A stretch of DNA of 15,669 bases from JBCDGZ01 sp038750655 (GTDB taxonomy: Bacteria > Bacteroidota > Bacteroidia > Chitinophagales > Saprospiraceae), in the NCBI GenBank assembly GCA_038750655.1, contig JBCDGZ010000161.1, positions 1 to 15,669 on the forward strand, given 5' to 3'. The notes under the pieces are model-generated. The model did not search any database. It was not told the origin of the DNA and worked only from the letters and a program-made list of their open reading frames with translations. Shown piece by piece: positions 1-8,143 of this stretch. Position 1 is the first letter of the stretch. Every line of letters starts with the position of its first letter. Made by a program: the position numbers and the translations under genes.

Positions 1-612
1 GTAACGTCGAGGTTAAGGGTGACTACGGAGTCGCACCCTGAGCTAGCGGTTAGGGTGTTGGTATAGGTTCCAGAGCTAGAGTAGCTTTGGCCAGCGACGG
101 AGAATTGGTCGCCTTGGCAGATTTGTTCATTAAGGGTTTGAGAGATGGGTTGTGTAACGTCGAGATTAAGGGTAATGACGGAGTCGCACCCTGAGCTGGC
201 GGTCAGGGTGTTGGTGTAGACTCCAGTAGTAGAATAATTTTGGCCAGCAATGGTGAATTGGTCACCCTGACAGATTTGTTCATTAAGGGTTTGATTAACT
301 TGTTGTACTACGTCTAAATAAAGAGTTACCGTAGAATCGCATTCTGAGCTTGCAGTTAGGGTGTTGGTGTAAGTTCCGGTGGTAGAATAATTTTGGCCAG
401 CGACGGAGAATTGATCGCCCTGGCAGATTTGCTCAAAAAGGGTTTCCTCGTAATTGGGTTCGACAACAAGGATGACAAGCACTACAGAATCGCATCCTCT
501 CGAAGAAGTTAGTGGAATGGTGTAGTTCCCAGAGGCCATCAAACTTTGCCCTCCAATATTGAAGGCTGTACCATCGCAAATCCTCTCCGTGATGGTTACT
601 TCTTCATAGGCG
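1..612 (-). repeat. Tandem 153-bp (51-aa) coding repeats, four copies
   Basis: Four consecutive units of exactly 153 bp start near 1, 154, 307 and 460. The landmark TCGCA (part of the CDS codons) falls at 31, 184, 337 and 490. The unit encodes a pattern of ICxGDQFxVAGQxYSxTG followed by YTNTLTAxSGCDS and a hydrophobic strand ending LDV. Counted by hand, units 1-153 and 154-306 match at about 126 of 153 bases, and units 154-306 and 307-459 at about 110. The unit at 460-612 is visibly more diverged. The array probably continues beyond the left edge. Confidence 0.9.
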
Positions 613-3461
613 GTAGGTTGGGCTACAGTAACATCGAGACTCACAGAACAGTCGTCCGCATCGGTTACGGTGACTTGATAGTTGCCCGCGGACAGCCCGC
701 TGGGTTCGGACGTACCGTTTAGTGCAGCGTTGCTCCACTGGAAAGAGTAGGGGGGAAGCCCCGAGGTGACGTCTACTTTGATCGTTCCATCGGAACCACC
801 AGGGCAGTTGACAGCCGTAACGCTGGCCTGCGCCTGCGGACCAGGAAGTGGGTACACCCAGTTCTCATCCGAAGCAGTACAACCATTGTCGTCGGTCACC
901 GTCAAGCCGTAGTAGTCCGGGCCCAAGCCTGTGATATTGGACCCCATACTTCCATTGCTCCAATAATAAGTATAAGGCGGTACCCCTCCGGTAGCTGCAG
1001 CACTTGCTGCGCCATTCGAAGTCCCGCAGCTGGCATTTCTAGTATCGGTCGTCACCAGTAACTCCTCCGGCTGATCAATTTCCACTTCTATAGAATTCTT
1101 ACAACCGTTATTATCCGTGAGAACCACTTCGTAAGTCCCCGCAGTTAGCCCATTAAAAGTAGGCCCGAAACTGCCCCAGTTATTGACGATGTGGTAGGTG
1201 TACGGCGCGGTACCTCCTCGACCATTTACCGAAATAGAGCCGTCCGATTCACCGTAACACGAGACATCTGTTGTCCATTCTAGGCTCAGTTCTGTCGGCG
1301 AAGGTTCGTTGATGAATAAGTTGATTGAAGAAGAGCAGCCAGCGGCATCGGTAACCCATACTTCATAACTTCCCGCAGGAAGGCCAGAAAAGCTACCACT
1401 GCTAGAACCCCAACCGCCCATATCATAAGTCAGTGGAGGCAAGCCCCCTGAGGCAGTGACAAATAGGCTACCGTCACTTTCTCCATTGCAACTGACATCA
1501 ATGGAACTGCCGGATAGGTAGATGAGATCAATTTCGGTGACGATCAACTCATGCCAGCCTTCGCAGGGGATGTACTGGGTATAGTAACCGCCACTACAGA
1601 TTTGTTGCCCAAAAAAATTGGTACATTCTCCCGGACATAATTCGACATCATAGAAGAAGAACTCGTCTGGAAGAACAATAATGGGTTGTATTTCCCAACC
1701 GCAAGGAATGCGGCAGGTCGCACGAGTACTTTGACAATACAATACCCCACAAAATTCATAGCAGTCACCTTCACAGAGTATTACGTCTGGTAACACGATG
1801 AGGTCGTATATAATATTTATAAACTTAGGCTTGATGGTACAACCTCCGAGGGCATAATCATTACACACCAAGTAAACATTACAAGTATCGCCATTGGGTT
1901 CAGAGACATACTCAATATAAATAGGGCCTGAGACGGCGGTATCAACGACTTCAATGTCGATCGAATAGACGTTGATGCTGTCTCCCAGGATCTTGATACC
2001 CGCTGGGACGCGCCAGATGAAGTAAGTATCATAGCAAGGGCGGGTACCGCTTACGATCGGATCGCCGGTATTAGAGCAGCTTCCTCCGCCAGTCACTATA
2101 CATTCTGGGGGGATGAACCTGTATTGAGCAAGTGCACCGATGCAGAGGGTGTCTGGCCCTTCAATACATCCGGGGCTAATTTCTTCAATCATGTAAGGCT
2201 CAGTAGAAATGCCACTTTGGATAAGTAGCCGATAATCGCAGGCATCGCCATTGACGCCATCGAACATCAGGTAGAACTCTTGGCAATCTACATTATTGGT
2301 AAATTCCAAGCTATCCAGGCTGCCGTCGGCCAAGAGCTGGCAATTGCGCACAATATAATAGTTTTCGCAGTCGTCGGTGGTGAAAACCGAGACTTCCAAA
2401 CCTTCGGCATTCACACAGTTATTGGTCTCAATCAAAATCTTCACGGCACCCGAATCTGCCGTAAACTTGAAATACTCATTATTCTCAATAGAACAAGAAA
2501 GCTGGGAGGCCAGGTCGCCCGGCTGCTCTGCCGTTGCTCCGCCATTATTCTGGCAAGTTCCATTCATCAAAAATCCACAAAATAAAGGCGTCGTATGGCA
2601 AGAGTCGCTAGGGACAATCAAGGTATCTGGCCCCGTACAGGGCTCCCCCAGTTGCAACACATCCACCGTCATACAATAAAAGGTCGAATTAGAGCATACT
2701 CGAACTTCCAGACAAACTTCTCCACCTTCCTCTCCCCAGGTGATGTCCGCCTGAGTCCCCATCGCATCGATAGTCGTACCTGCGGGCGCTGTCCAATAAT
2801 ATTCTGGATACATCTGGCAAGGGAGGAGACAGCAAGGAGCAAAGACATTGTCGCAGGGATTATGGACGATAAAACTGGTATCGCGGGGAGGATATTCCAG
2901 CTGATAGGTCGCAGTAGTGCCGGTGGCAACGGTGCTAGGGCCAGAGAGAAAAGGCTCTGGGGGATCGGGATAGTCGAGGTCAGGAATGATATTAATGGTA
3001 TATTCACAAAGATCGCCATTGAATCCATCGATCATAATATAGTATACATGACCTATCTGCAGATTAGTTGCAGTGACAATCGGAGTATTTGGAAGGCCAT
3101 TGAGGTCAGAAAAACATCCTGATACTGGAAACAAGTTAAAATGGTCGCAGGGCTCCGCCATTCCATAAACCGCCAGTTGCAGTCCTTGGTTGTTCATACA
3201 ATTACCAACGTCCAGTTGGACATGAAGAAAACCTTCTGTCGCTACGAAGGCGATCCACTGCGAATTATCGATTTCGCCGCAAAAGCCAGGGATTGGGGTC
3301 GTACCGCCATTGAGGGCCGTTTCGAAGGAGTAGCCATTGAGGCAGTCAATAATGGGAGCCGTCTCGGGGCCGTCGCCTGGAGGCCAGCAGAAAAGTTGTT
3401 GAGCTGGTGTTTTAGACATAGCAAGGACCAGCAAGAGGAGTGTGAGTATCGTCTTGTTCAT
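1..3461 (-). CDS. Large secreted modular adhesin-like protein with SprB repeats and Cys-bracketed 51-residue repeats (C-terminus beyond left edge)
   Basis: The frame is open from an ATG at 3459-3461 to the left edge, giving 1153 visible codons; the C-terminus is missing. The first ~21 residues (MNKTILTLLLLVLAMSKTPA) form a signal peptide, so the protein is exported. Modules in order are: a beta-sandwich domain at ~25-155 ending in a YYIMIDGFNGDLCEYTI motif; a PKD-like Ig domain at ~160-275; a second copy of the beta-sandwich at ~290-415 (LMFDGVNGDACDY); another Ig-like domain at ~425-555; two Cys-rich modules at ~559-645; four SprB-type repeats at ~645-950 (pattern C.GxSDG...GGxPPYTY...LxAGxYxVxVTDxxGC); and four 51-residue repeats with ICxGDQF...GCDS at ~950-1153. 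SprB repeats belong to the Flavobacterium gliding adhesin family and to many T9SS cargo proteins. A surface or secreted adhesive role is inferred. The gene lies 50 bp after the T9SS protein ending at 3512 and is probably co-transcribed with it. A sorting domain is expected outside the window. Confidence 0.88.
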   Translation of the reverse strand, partial: MNKTILTLLLLVLAMSKTPAQQLFCWPPGDGPETAPIIDCLNGYSFETALNGGTTPIPGFCGEIDNSQWIAFVATEGFLHVQLDVGNCMNNQGLQLAVYGMAEPCDHFNLFPVSGCFSDLNGLPNTPIVTATNLQIGHVYYIMIDGFNGDLCEYTINIIPDLDYPDPPEPFLSGPSTVATGTTATYQLEYPPRDTSFIVHNPCDNVFAPCCLLPCQMYPEYYWTAPAGTTIDAMGTQADITWGEEGGEVCLEVRVCSNSTFYCMTVDVLQLGEPCTGPDTLIVPSDSCHTTPLFCGFLMNGTCQNNGGATAEQPGDLASQLSCSIENNEYFKFTADSGAVKILIETNNCVNAEGLEVSVFTTDDCENYYIVRNCQLLADGSLDSLEFTNNVDCQEFYLMFDGVNGDACDYRLLIQSGISTEPYMIEEISPGCIEGPDTLCIGALAQYRFIPPECIVTGGGSCSNTGDPIVSGTRPCYDTYFIWRVPAGIKILGDSINVYSIDIEVVDTAVSGPIYIEYVSEPNGDTCNVYLVCNDYALGGCTIKPKFINIIYDLIVLPDVILCEGDCYEFCGVLYCQSTRATCRIPCGWEIQPIIVLPDEFFFYDVELCPGECTNFFGQQICSGGYYTQYIPCEGWHELIVTEIDLIYLSGSSIDVSCNGESDGSLFVTASGGLPPLTYDMGGWGSSSGSFSGLPAGSYEVWVTDAAGCSSSINLFINEPSPTELSLEWTTDVSCYGESDGSISVNGRGGTAPYTYHIVNNWGSFGPTFNGLTAGTYEVVLTDNNGCKNSIEVEIDQPEELLVTTDTRNASCGTSNGAASAAATGGVPPYTYYWSNGSMGSNITGLGPDYYGLTVTDDNGCTASDENWVYPLPGPQAQASVTAVNCPGGSDGTIKVDVTSGLPPYSFQWSNAALNGTSEPSGLSAGNYQVTVTDADDCSVSLDVTVAQPTAYEEVTITERICDGTAFNIGGQSLMASGNYTIPLTSSRGCDSVVLVILVVEPNYEETLFEQICQGDQFSVAGQNYSTTGTYTNTLTASSECDSTVTLYLDVVQQVNQTLNEQICQGDQFTIAGQNYSTTGVYTNTLTASSGCDSVITLNLDVTQPISQTLNEQICQGDQFSVAGQSYSSSGTYTNTLTASSGCDSVVTLNLDV

Positions 3462-3511
3462 AGCTCAATTAATGTTTTGAGAGCTGAAAAAATTACTGTT
3501 TCACTTGTTGA

Positions 3512-6442
3512 TTATTTCAGGACGATCTTGCCTCGGCCGAGCTGTTGTTCATTAACAGTGATCTCGAAGAAGTAAGCGCCTGCTGGAAGCCCTTTACGTT
3601 TGAATTGGTATTGTTTACCAAAGAATTGTTCACGTTGAATTAATCGGCCTGTAAGGTTGTACAGGTTGAATGTTGCCTGCCCCCGTGGATTATCCGTCAG
3701 CTCAATGGTGGCTTCGGTTTCGAAGGGGTTAGGGAATATTTTGAGGTTGTTGGAAGCATTGATGTTCGCACCTTCTTCGTTAGCCAAAAGAATGAAATTT
3801 ATTCCGATGGTATGTTCCGTTGGAGGAGTGATAATTGGTGCGTTGAAATCAAAATAGATGGCCGCACTGTTGAAGATTTTCTCTCCGTGCTGATTACCGG
3901 GACGCTGTGCGATTCTGAATTTAACGAAACCGTGCGATTCTGCCTCATTGGTCGTGCTGTCGGGTAGGAAAATGTTATTGAAAACAAATTGCAGGATATT
4001 ACCTTTGCGAATTTCAAAAGTGTACGGATGACTACTCGCCCCAGGCGAAACGGTCTCAATATCTAACATGTGCGATAGGGTATCCCTGATCGCAACCCGG
4101 AAAGCAGTATCCGTACCTGTGTTCTGAAACCTGATCAAGTATTCGATCTCCGTTTCAGGTCTAATGTAGTTTTCATCGCCATATCCTTTGGGGAAACCCA
4201 GTTTATCGTTAGGATCAAAGGACGAAATACTCTCCCGGCAGTCGATGTCCAGAAATGGATCAGCATCGTTTTGGGGAAATTGAATAACATAGCCGGTATT
4301 ATAAGGCTGATAGCCACAGCCTTCGACTGCAATCGAGGGATAGCTGAAGCCAGGATGTCCATCACTCTGGTTGGCTTCCATTCTCATGGTTTGTCCATTA
4401 GGGAAGAAGACAAAACTAGTGTCCTCTCCGGAAGGAAGCAGAATGTTACCGTTGCGCAGCATCAAATCATCTTCGATGATAACAAAGCCACTAGGGATGC
4501 TCATGCTGCTATCGCCGACATTTCTGGCGGTGAAGACCAAAGAGTCGCCCTGACAGGCGGCATCCAGTACCACGCTAGAGCCATCCCAAAGGGAATCGGT
4601 AAATTGGCAAAGGGTATCTGGATAGATATGAGCCTCGGTGCAGTGAGTCTGACCAGTAAAGGTAGAATCACAGTCTAAGGTGGTGTAGATGTAGAAGGTA
4701 CCGCATTCGAAAGGCGCGACATCGCCCAGTGGAAAGAAATGCTGGGGCAGCCGGTCGTGAGCTAAAGGTAGACTGCTGCTGTCGATGGTAATGTAGGGAT
4801 CGAGCGTAACATCTGCGATGGCATCTACGGCCGTCACGGAGCCCATATTGCAATACTGAACCGTATAGGTGTTCGTAGAGCATCTGCGCAAGAAGGGGGT
4901 AGAAATATCAATGGTTAGGGCTGGACAGTCGGCTTCGGCCTGTACGGCGAAATCCGTCCACACCGTATCGTGGGCACTCGTCAGCTGAACGCTGATACTG
5001 TCCTGACAGGGCAGCCAATATTCATTTGGCAGGACCAAATTAATCGTGTAGCTGCCCGTGTCGGCCAGTATGGCATAATTGCCAAGCGAGTCGGTAGTTG
5101 CGTAATAAGAGTTGGCTCCACTGGCGTGTACCAGCCAGCCGGGGATATTTTGATCGCCGGTGCTGCTGGAGCAATCCAGGTCAAGGTCGTTGAAGACATT
5201 GCCGGTGAGTAGGGAGCTGAGGGTGTTGCCTAGAGAGTCGGTACGAATTAGATAGACGTCGGAGTTGCCGTTGCCGAAGCTCCAGGTTTCACCGGCGGCG
5301 GCGAAGCCTCCGTTGGGGTCCGCCCAGACGGCGTAGCCGACATCGCCCGTAGAGCCACCGTAGGTCCGGTTCCACTGCATCACTCCGCGATAGTCGGTAC
5401 GGATCAGCATCAGATCGCGGTCGGAGACCTCCGTTTCTCGGGTTTCGCCGGTGAGGATGAAGCCTCCGTCGGCCGTTTGTTGGACATCCCAGCCTTTTTG
5501 AGGGCCATCCAGTGGATAGACATCCAACCACTCGGAGTTGCCATCCATATCAACCTTCATCAAAAAGGCGTTCTCGCCCGTAAGTTCGGCTGCATTGACT
5601 CTGCCGTCGAGGATGAGGTTGCTGTTGGTGACTCCGGTGATAATAAAGCTGCTGTCACTGCACAGAGAGAGACTGTGACCAATATCGGTAAACTCGCCAC
5701 CGTAGGTGTGCGACCAAAGTTCCGTACCACCAAAATCGGTTTTGACCAAATAGATGTCAAAACCACCGTTGCCGAAGCTGTAGGTTGTTCCTAAAATATA
5801 GAGACTGCCTTCTGTATCTACGTGTACATCAAAGGCTTTATCGGAGAATTCTCCTCCGTAGCTGTTAATCCATTGCTCATAGCCGTTGGCATCGACTTTC
5901 CAGGCAAAAATATCATCGCCCTGGTTATCATCATAGAGATTATCCTGCGAACCGACAACGATATAGCCGCCATCGGGGGTGAGATCCACAGATTCTCCCA
6001 TCACACTATCTTGTGAAGAAGTAACGGCCCATTCTTTAACGCCAAATGCATCTGTTTTGGTCAGATACATTTTGCTGATCCCGTTGATCACCTGCGTTCC
6101 GCCAACGATGTAACCGCCGTCCGGAGTACGTTTGAGGCTGCTGCCCGTCTCATCAGTTACACTTAGCCCCAGACGGCTGCTCCAAAGCTCAACGCCGTCA
6201 ACATCGTTTTTAATCAGGAGGACATCCTTGTTCCCAGTACTGTAATTGGTGCTACTGCCAACCATGATAAAGCCTCCGTCGGGGGTGTGATGAACATCCC
6301 GCGCCGACTCAATACCATTCACTCCGTAGGTCTGTTCCCACACTTGCGCCAAGCCGCTGAGGCTAAGGCCCAAAATGAGTACCAGTATCCAGCAGGAGCG
6401 GAATAGGTAAGAGGCTAATATGGGAGGTAAGGTTGTCCTCAT
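3512..6442 (-). CDS. T9SS type A cargo: seven-unit propeller-like repeat protein with SdrD-like and DUF7619-like domains
   Basis: This is a 976-residue secreted protein when started at the ATG at 6440-6442. That start puts a signal peptide (residues 1-33, ending SLSGLAQ) at the N-terminus and has AGAAGGAAG 9 nt upstream. An in-frame ATG at 6490 would add 16 polar residues before it and is less likely. Residues 34-407 are seven consecutive units of 51-62 residues with the pattern (L/E/Q)W..(S)YGG...DGG(Y/F)I..G...(G)D..L.KTD..G, suggesting a seven-bladed beta-propeller. Then come an SdrD B-like fold (~408-500, starting LTGNVFNDLDLDC), a DUF11-like domain with TVQYCNMG, and a DUF7619-like domain (SFDPNDKLG ... 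YFDFNAPIITP). A T9SS type A sorting domain fills 898-976 (LKIFPNPFETEATIEL ... GLPAGAYFFEI). The family knowledge implies export through T9SS and anchoring or release at the cell surface; ligand unknown. It is followed after 50 bp by the adhesin gene. Confidence 0.92.
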   Translation of the reverse strand: MRTTLPPILASYLFRSCWILVLILGLSLSGLAQVWEQTYGVNGIESARDVHHTPDGGFIMVGSSTNYSTGNKDVLLIKNDVDGVELWSSRLGLSVTDETGSSLKRTPDGGYIVGGTQVINGISKMYLTKTDAFGVKEWAVTSSQDSVMGESVDLTPDGGYIVVGSQDNLYDDNQGDDIFAWKVDANGYEQWINSYGGEFSDKAFDVHVDTEGSLYILGTTYSFGNGGFDIYLVKTDFGGTELWSHTYGGEFTDIGHSLSLCSDSSFIITGVTNSNLILDGRVNAAELTGENAFLMKVDMDGNSEWLDVYPLDGPQKGWDVQQTADGGFILTGETRETEVSDRDLMLIRTDYRGVMQWNRTYGGSTGDVGYAVWADPNGGFAAAGETWSFGNGNSDVYLIRTDSLGNTLSSLLTGNVFNDLDLDCSSSTGDQNIPGWLVHASGANSYYATTDSLGNYAILADTGSYTINLVLPNEYWLPCQDSISVQLTSAHDTVWTDFAVQAEADCPALTIDISTPFLRRCSTNTYTVQYCNMGSVTAVDAIADVTLDPYITIDSSSLPLAHDRLPQHFFPLGDVAPFECGTFYIYTTLDCDSTFTGQTHCTEAHIYPDTLCQFTDSLWDGSSVVLDAACQGDSLVFTARNVGDSSMSIPSGFVIIEDDLMLRNGNILLPSGEDTSFVFFPNGQTMRMEANQSDGHPGFSYPSIAVEGCGYQPYNTGYVIQFPQNDADPFLDIDCRESISSFDPNDKLGFPKGYGDENYIRPETEIEYLIRFQNTGTDTAFRVAIRDTLSHMLDIETVSPGASSHPYTFEIRKGNILQFVFNNIFLPDSTTNEAESHGFVKFRIAQRPGNQHGEKIFNSAAIYFDFNAPIITPPTEHTIGINFILLANEEGANINASNNLKIFPNPFETEATIELTDNPRGQATFNLYNLTGRLIQREQFFGKQYQFKRKGLPAGAYFFEITVNEQQLGRGKIVLK

Positions 6443-6451
6443 GGTAGTTGG

Positions 6452-6460
6452 CTTCCTTCT
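6452..6460 (-). promoter_or_regulatory. Shine-Dalgarno-like site deciding the 6442 start
   Basis: On the minus strand AGAAGGAAG lies 9 nt before the ATG at 6440-6442. It supports that start over the upstream in-frame ATG at 6490. Strong SD sites are uncommon in Bacteroidetes, so this is supporting evidence and not proof. Confidence 0.45.
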
Positions 6461-6582
6461 CTCAACGTGATTAAAAAATTGATCAGGCAATGTTCATAAT
6501 TGTGTTTGCAGTAGCTATTACAGTCATTACCTACTATAAAGGTGACTATATTCCTCCTTTTATTCAAAAACAAAAAAATAGA

Positions 6583-6659
6583 ATTCTCGGATTTTATATA
6601 TCCGAATTAGCCTGAATTATTGTTTTTAGCCCTATATTAGGGAATGATTCTCGGATTTT
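6583..6659. repeat. 13-bp direct repeat pair with a nested inverted half-site and a 13-bp palindrome between
   Basis: Two identical copies of ATTCTCGGATTTT are spaced 64 bp start to start. The first copy also forms a TCGGAT/ATCCGA hairpin with a 7-nt loop. A separate palindrome, CCCTATATTAGGG, sits at 6630-6642. The second direct copy ends 13 bp before the ATG at 6673. These could be operators or UTR hairpins; the sequence alone does not decide. Confidence 0.5.
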
Positions 6660-6661
6660 TT

Positions 6662-6668
6662 AAAGGTG
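6662..6668 (+). promoter_or_regulatory. Ribosome-binding-like AAAGGTG before the 6673 start
   Basis: AAAGGTG lies 4 nt upstream of the ATG at 6673, with its AGG core centred about 8 nt from the start. It supports this start for the 470-residue protein. Confidence 0.4.
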
Positions 6669-6672
6669 TTGT

Positions 6673-8085
6673 ATGGAGAATAATAGATTGATTAAGGTAT
6701 TGAAAGCCCTCTCGAAGTCAGAAATGCGCTTATTGGGCAAATTTGTGCGGTCTCCTATTCACAACCGACACAAAGACGTTACTCGACTTTTTGAGTACAT
6801 CAAAAGCGCCTTTGAAGATAATAAAAAGACTTTGAATAGGGAAATCGTCTTCGCTCACCTCTTTCCCGATGAAGCATTCGAAATGCAGCGCGTTCACTAC
6901 GTTGGCTCCTATTTACTGCGAGTGGTCGAGGAGTTTTTGGCCTGGCAAGAATGGCAACAGGATACCATCGAGAAAGATATGTATCGCCTCCGGGCTTATC
7001 GTAATCATAAGCTGGATCGCCTCTTGGTAAAAGATATTGAACAAAGTCTGCACCGCCAACAAAAGCAATCGCTGCGCAATTCTCACTACCACGACCAGCA
7101 GTATAAGTTACAGTACGCCAAATACAACTACAGTCGTACGCTGGGCCGCAACCGAGAGTTCAACCTTCAGGAGCTTTCCGACACCCTGGATATTTCATTT
7201 ATTGCCAAAAAACTCAAAAATGCCTGCATTCTTCTGAGCCATCAGGCTGTAGCCAAACACGAGTATGATCAAGGGCTACTGGACGAAGTACTGCAATTTG
7301 TCGAAGAGCGGGATTTGCTCGAAATTCCGGCCGTAGCGATGCATTATTACTCTTATAAGGCTTTGGTCAATGTAGAAGACGAAGACAGCTTTATGCAGCT
7401 CAAATCGCTGCTACAGCGCTATGATCAAAGTTTTACCACGGGAGAACTGCGCGATCTTTACATCGTGGCCATCAACTATTGTATTCGCAGCATTAACACT
7501 GGCCGCAAGTATTTTTTGAGCGAGTTGTTTCACCTCTATCGCTCCGGTTTAGAGGTAGGTGTATTTTTTGAAAATGGCGAGTTGTCCCATTGGACTTACC
7601 GCAATATCGTCACGGCGGGGCTGAACCTCGAAGAGTTTCACTGGATTTACAATTTTATCCACAAATACAAAGAGATGCTCAATGAGCAGCATCGCGAAGG
7701 CAGCTACTGCTTCAATCTGGCGCGCTACTATTTCGAGCAGGACGATTATCAACAGGCCATGCCCCTGCTGCTGCAAATGGAGCACAGTGACCTGCTGCAC
7801 AACCTCTCGGCTAAAACCCTGCTGGCCAAAATGTACTTTCGCCTCGAAGAAACGGAGGCACTCGACAACCTGTTGACCAGCTTCAAGCGCTACATCCAAC
7901 GCAAAAAGGGCCTGGGCTACCACCGCGAGAATTACCTTAACATCATCGGCTTTATCCGCAAGCTGATGAGCCTGGGTATTTACGACGAGGAAAAGCGGCG
8001 CGGCCTCTACGAAGACATCAGTAACACCAAGAATCTGACCGAGAAAGAGTGGCTGTTGCAGCAACTCAAGGTCGAGCGAGCATAA
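6673..8085 (+). CDS. Conserved-type soluble helical protein of unknown function (470 aa)
   Basis: I do not recognise a named family for certain; long hypothetical proteins of this style are familiar from Saprospiria-type genomes. There is no signal peptide or membrane segment, so it is expected to be cytoplasmic. The sequence is rich in charged, Gln and Tyr residues with a predicted all-helical character. The N-terminal ~90 residues begin MENNRLIKVLKALSKSEMRL and continue with FVRSPIHNRHKDVTRLFEYI. Residues ~335-440 have TPR-like spacing (CFNLARYYFEQDDYQQAMPL, then LLAKMYFRLEETEALDNLL), suggesting a protein-interaction scaffold. It stands alone on the plus strand, divergent from a T9SS cargo gene and convergent with the PKD gene, and ends at a hairpin terminator. 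A regulatory or scaffold role is possible but unsupported. No catalytic motif was seen. Confidence 0.9.
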   Translation: MENNRLIKVLKALSKSEMRLLGKFVRSPIHNRHKDVTRLFEYIKSAFEDNKKTLNREIVFAHLFPDEAFEMQRVHYVGSYLLRVVEEFLAWQEWQQDTIEKDMYRLRAYRNHKLDRLLVKDIEQSLHRQQKQSLRNSHYHDQQYKLQYAKYNYSRTLGRNREFNLQELSDTLDISFIAKKLKNACILLSHQAVAKHEYDQGLLDEVLQFVEERDLLEIPAVAMHYYSYKALVNVEDEDSFMQLKSLLQRYDQSFTTGELRDLYIVAINYCIRSINTGRKYFLSELFHLYRSGLEVGVFFENGELSHWTYRNIVTAGLNLEEFHWIYNFIHKYKEMLNEQHREGSYCFNLARYYFEQDDYQQAMPLLLQMEHSDLLHNLSAKTLLAKMYFRLEETEALDNLLTSFKRYIQRKKGLGYHRENYLNIIGFIRKLMSLGIYDEEKRRGLYEDISNTKNLTEKEWLLQQLKVERA

Positions 8086-8087
8086 AT

Positions 8088-8126
8088 AAAAAATCCCCAC
8101 CTGGCTGCACCAAGCGAGGATTTTTT
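8088..8126. terminator. Bidirectional intrinsic terminator between convergent genes
   Basis: A perfect 9-bp stem pairs AAAAAATCC (8088-8096) with GGATTTTTT (8118-8126). Inside the loop is a small TGG-CTGCA-CCA helix. The T-run follows the stem on the plus strand, and the A-run gives a T-run on the minus strand, so it can end both the gene stopping at 8085 and the PKD gene whose stop is at 8144. Confidence 0.8.
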
Positions 8127-8143
8127 ACACGCCCTCCTAAGCG

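Larger units (their letters stand above)
6443..6672. other. Divergent intergenic region with direct, inverted and palindromic short repeats
   Basis: This 230-bp AT-rich region separates the minus-strand propeller gene from the plus-strand gene at 6673 and must hold both promoters. It contains a 13-bp direct repeat ATTCTCGGATTTT at 6583-6595 and 6647-6659. It also contains an inverted pair TCGGAT (6587-6592) / ATCCGA (6600-6605) and a palindrome CCCTA-TAT-TAGGG at 6630-6642. No clear TAnnTTTG promoter box and no small gene was found. A regulator-binding role for the repeats is inference. Confidence 0.55.

Noticed and set aside
1..612. CRISPR-like array at the left edge
   Set aside because: The 153-bp periodicity is coding, in frame, and varies mostly at third positions; there are no short identical repeats separated by unique spacers.
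3462..3485. AGCTC/GAGCT inverted pair in the 50-bp gap before the left-edge adhesin gene
   Set aside because: Only 5 bp of stem with a 14-nt loop and no T-run; too weak to call a terminator or riboswitch.
2280..3575. Several overlapping plus-strand open frames of 100-175 codons
   Set aside because: They are mirror images of the left-edge adhesin frame, which is continuous from its signal peptide to the edge and carries recognisable domains.
6443..6490. Upstream ATG at 6490 for the propeller protein
   Set aside because: It adds 16 polar residues before a clean signal peptide, and the SD-like site favours 6442.
7549..8100. 183-codon open frame on the minus strand opposite the 470-residue protein gene
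   Set aside because: It is antisense to a well-supported gene, has no recognisable motif and runs through the bidirectional terminator; it looks like a codon-bias shadow.
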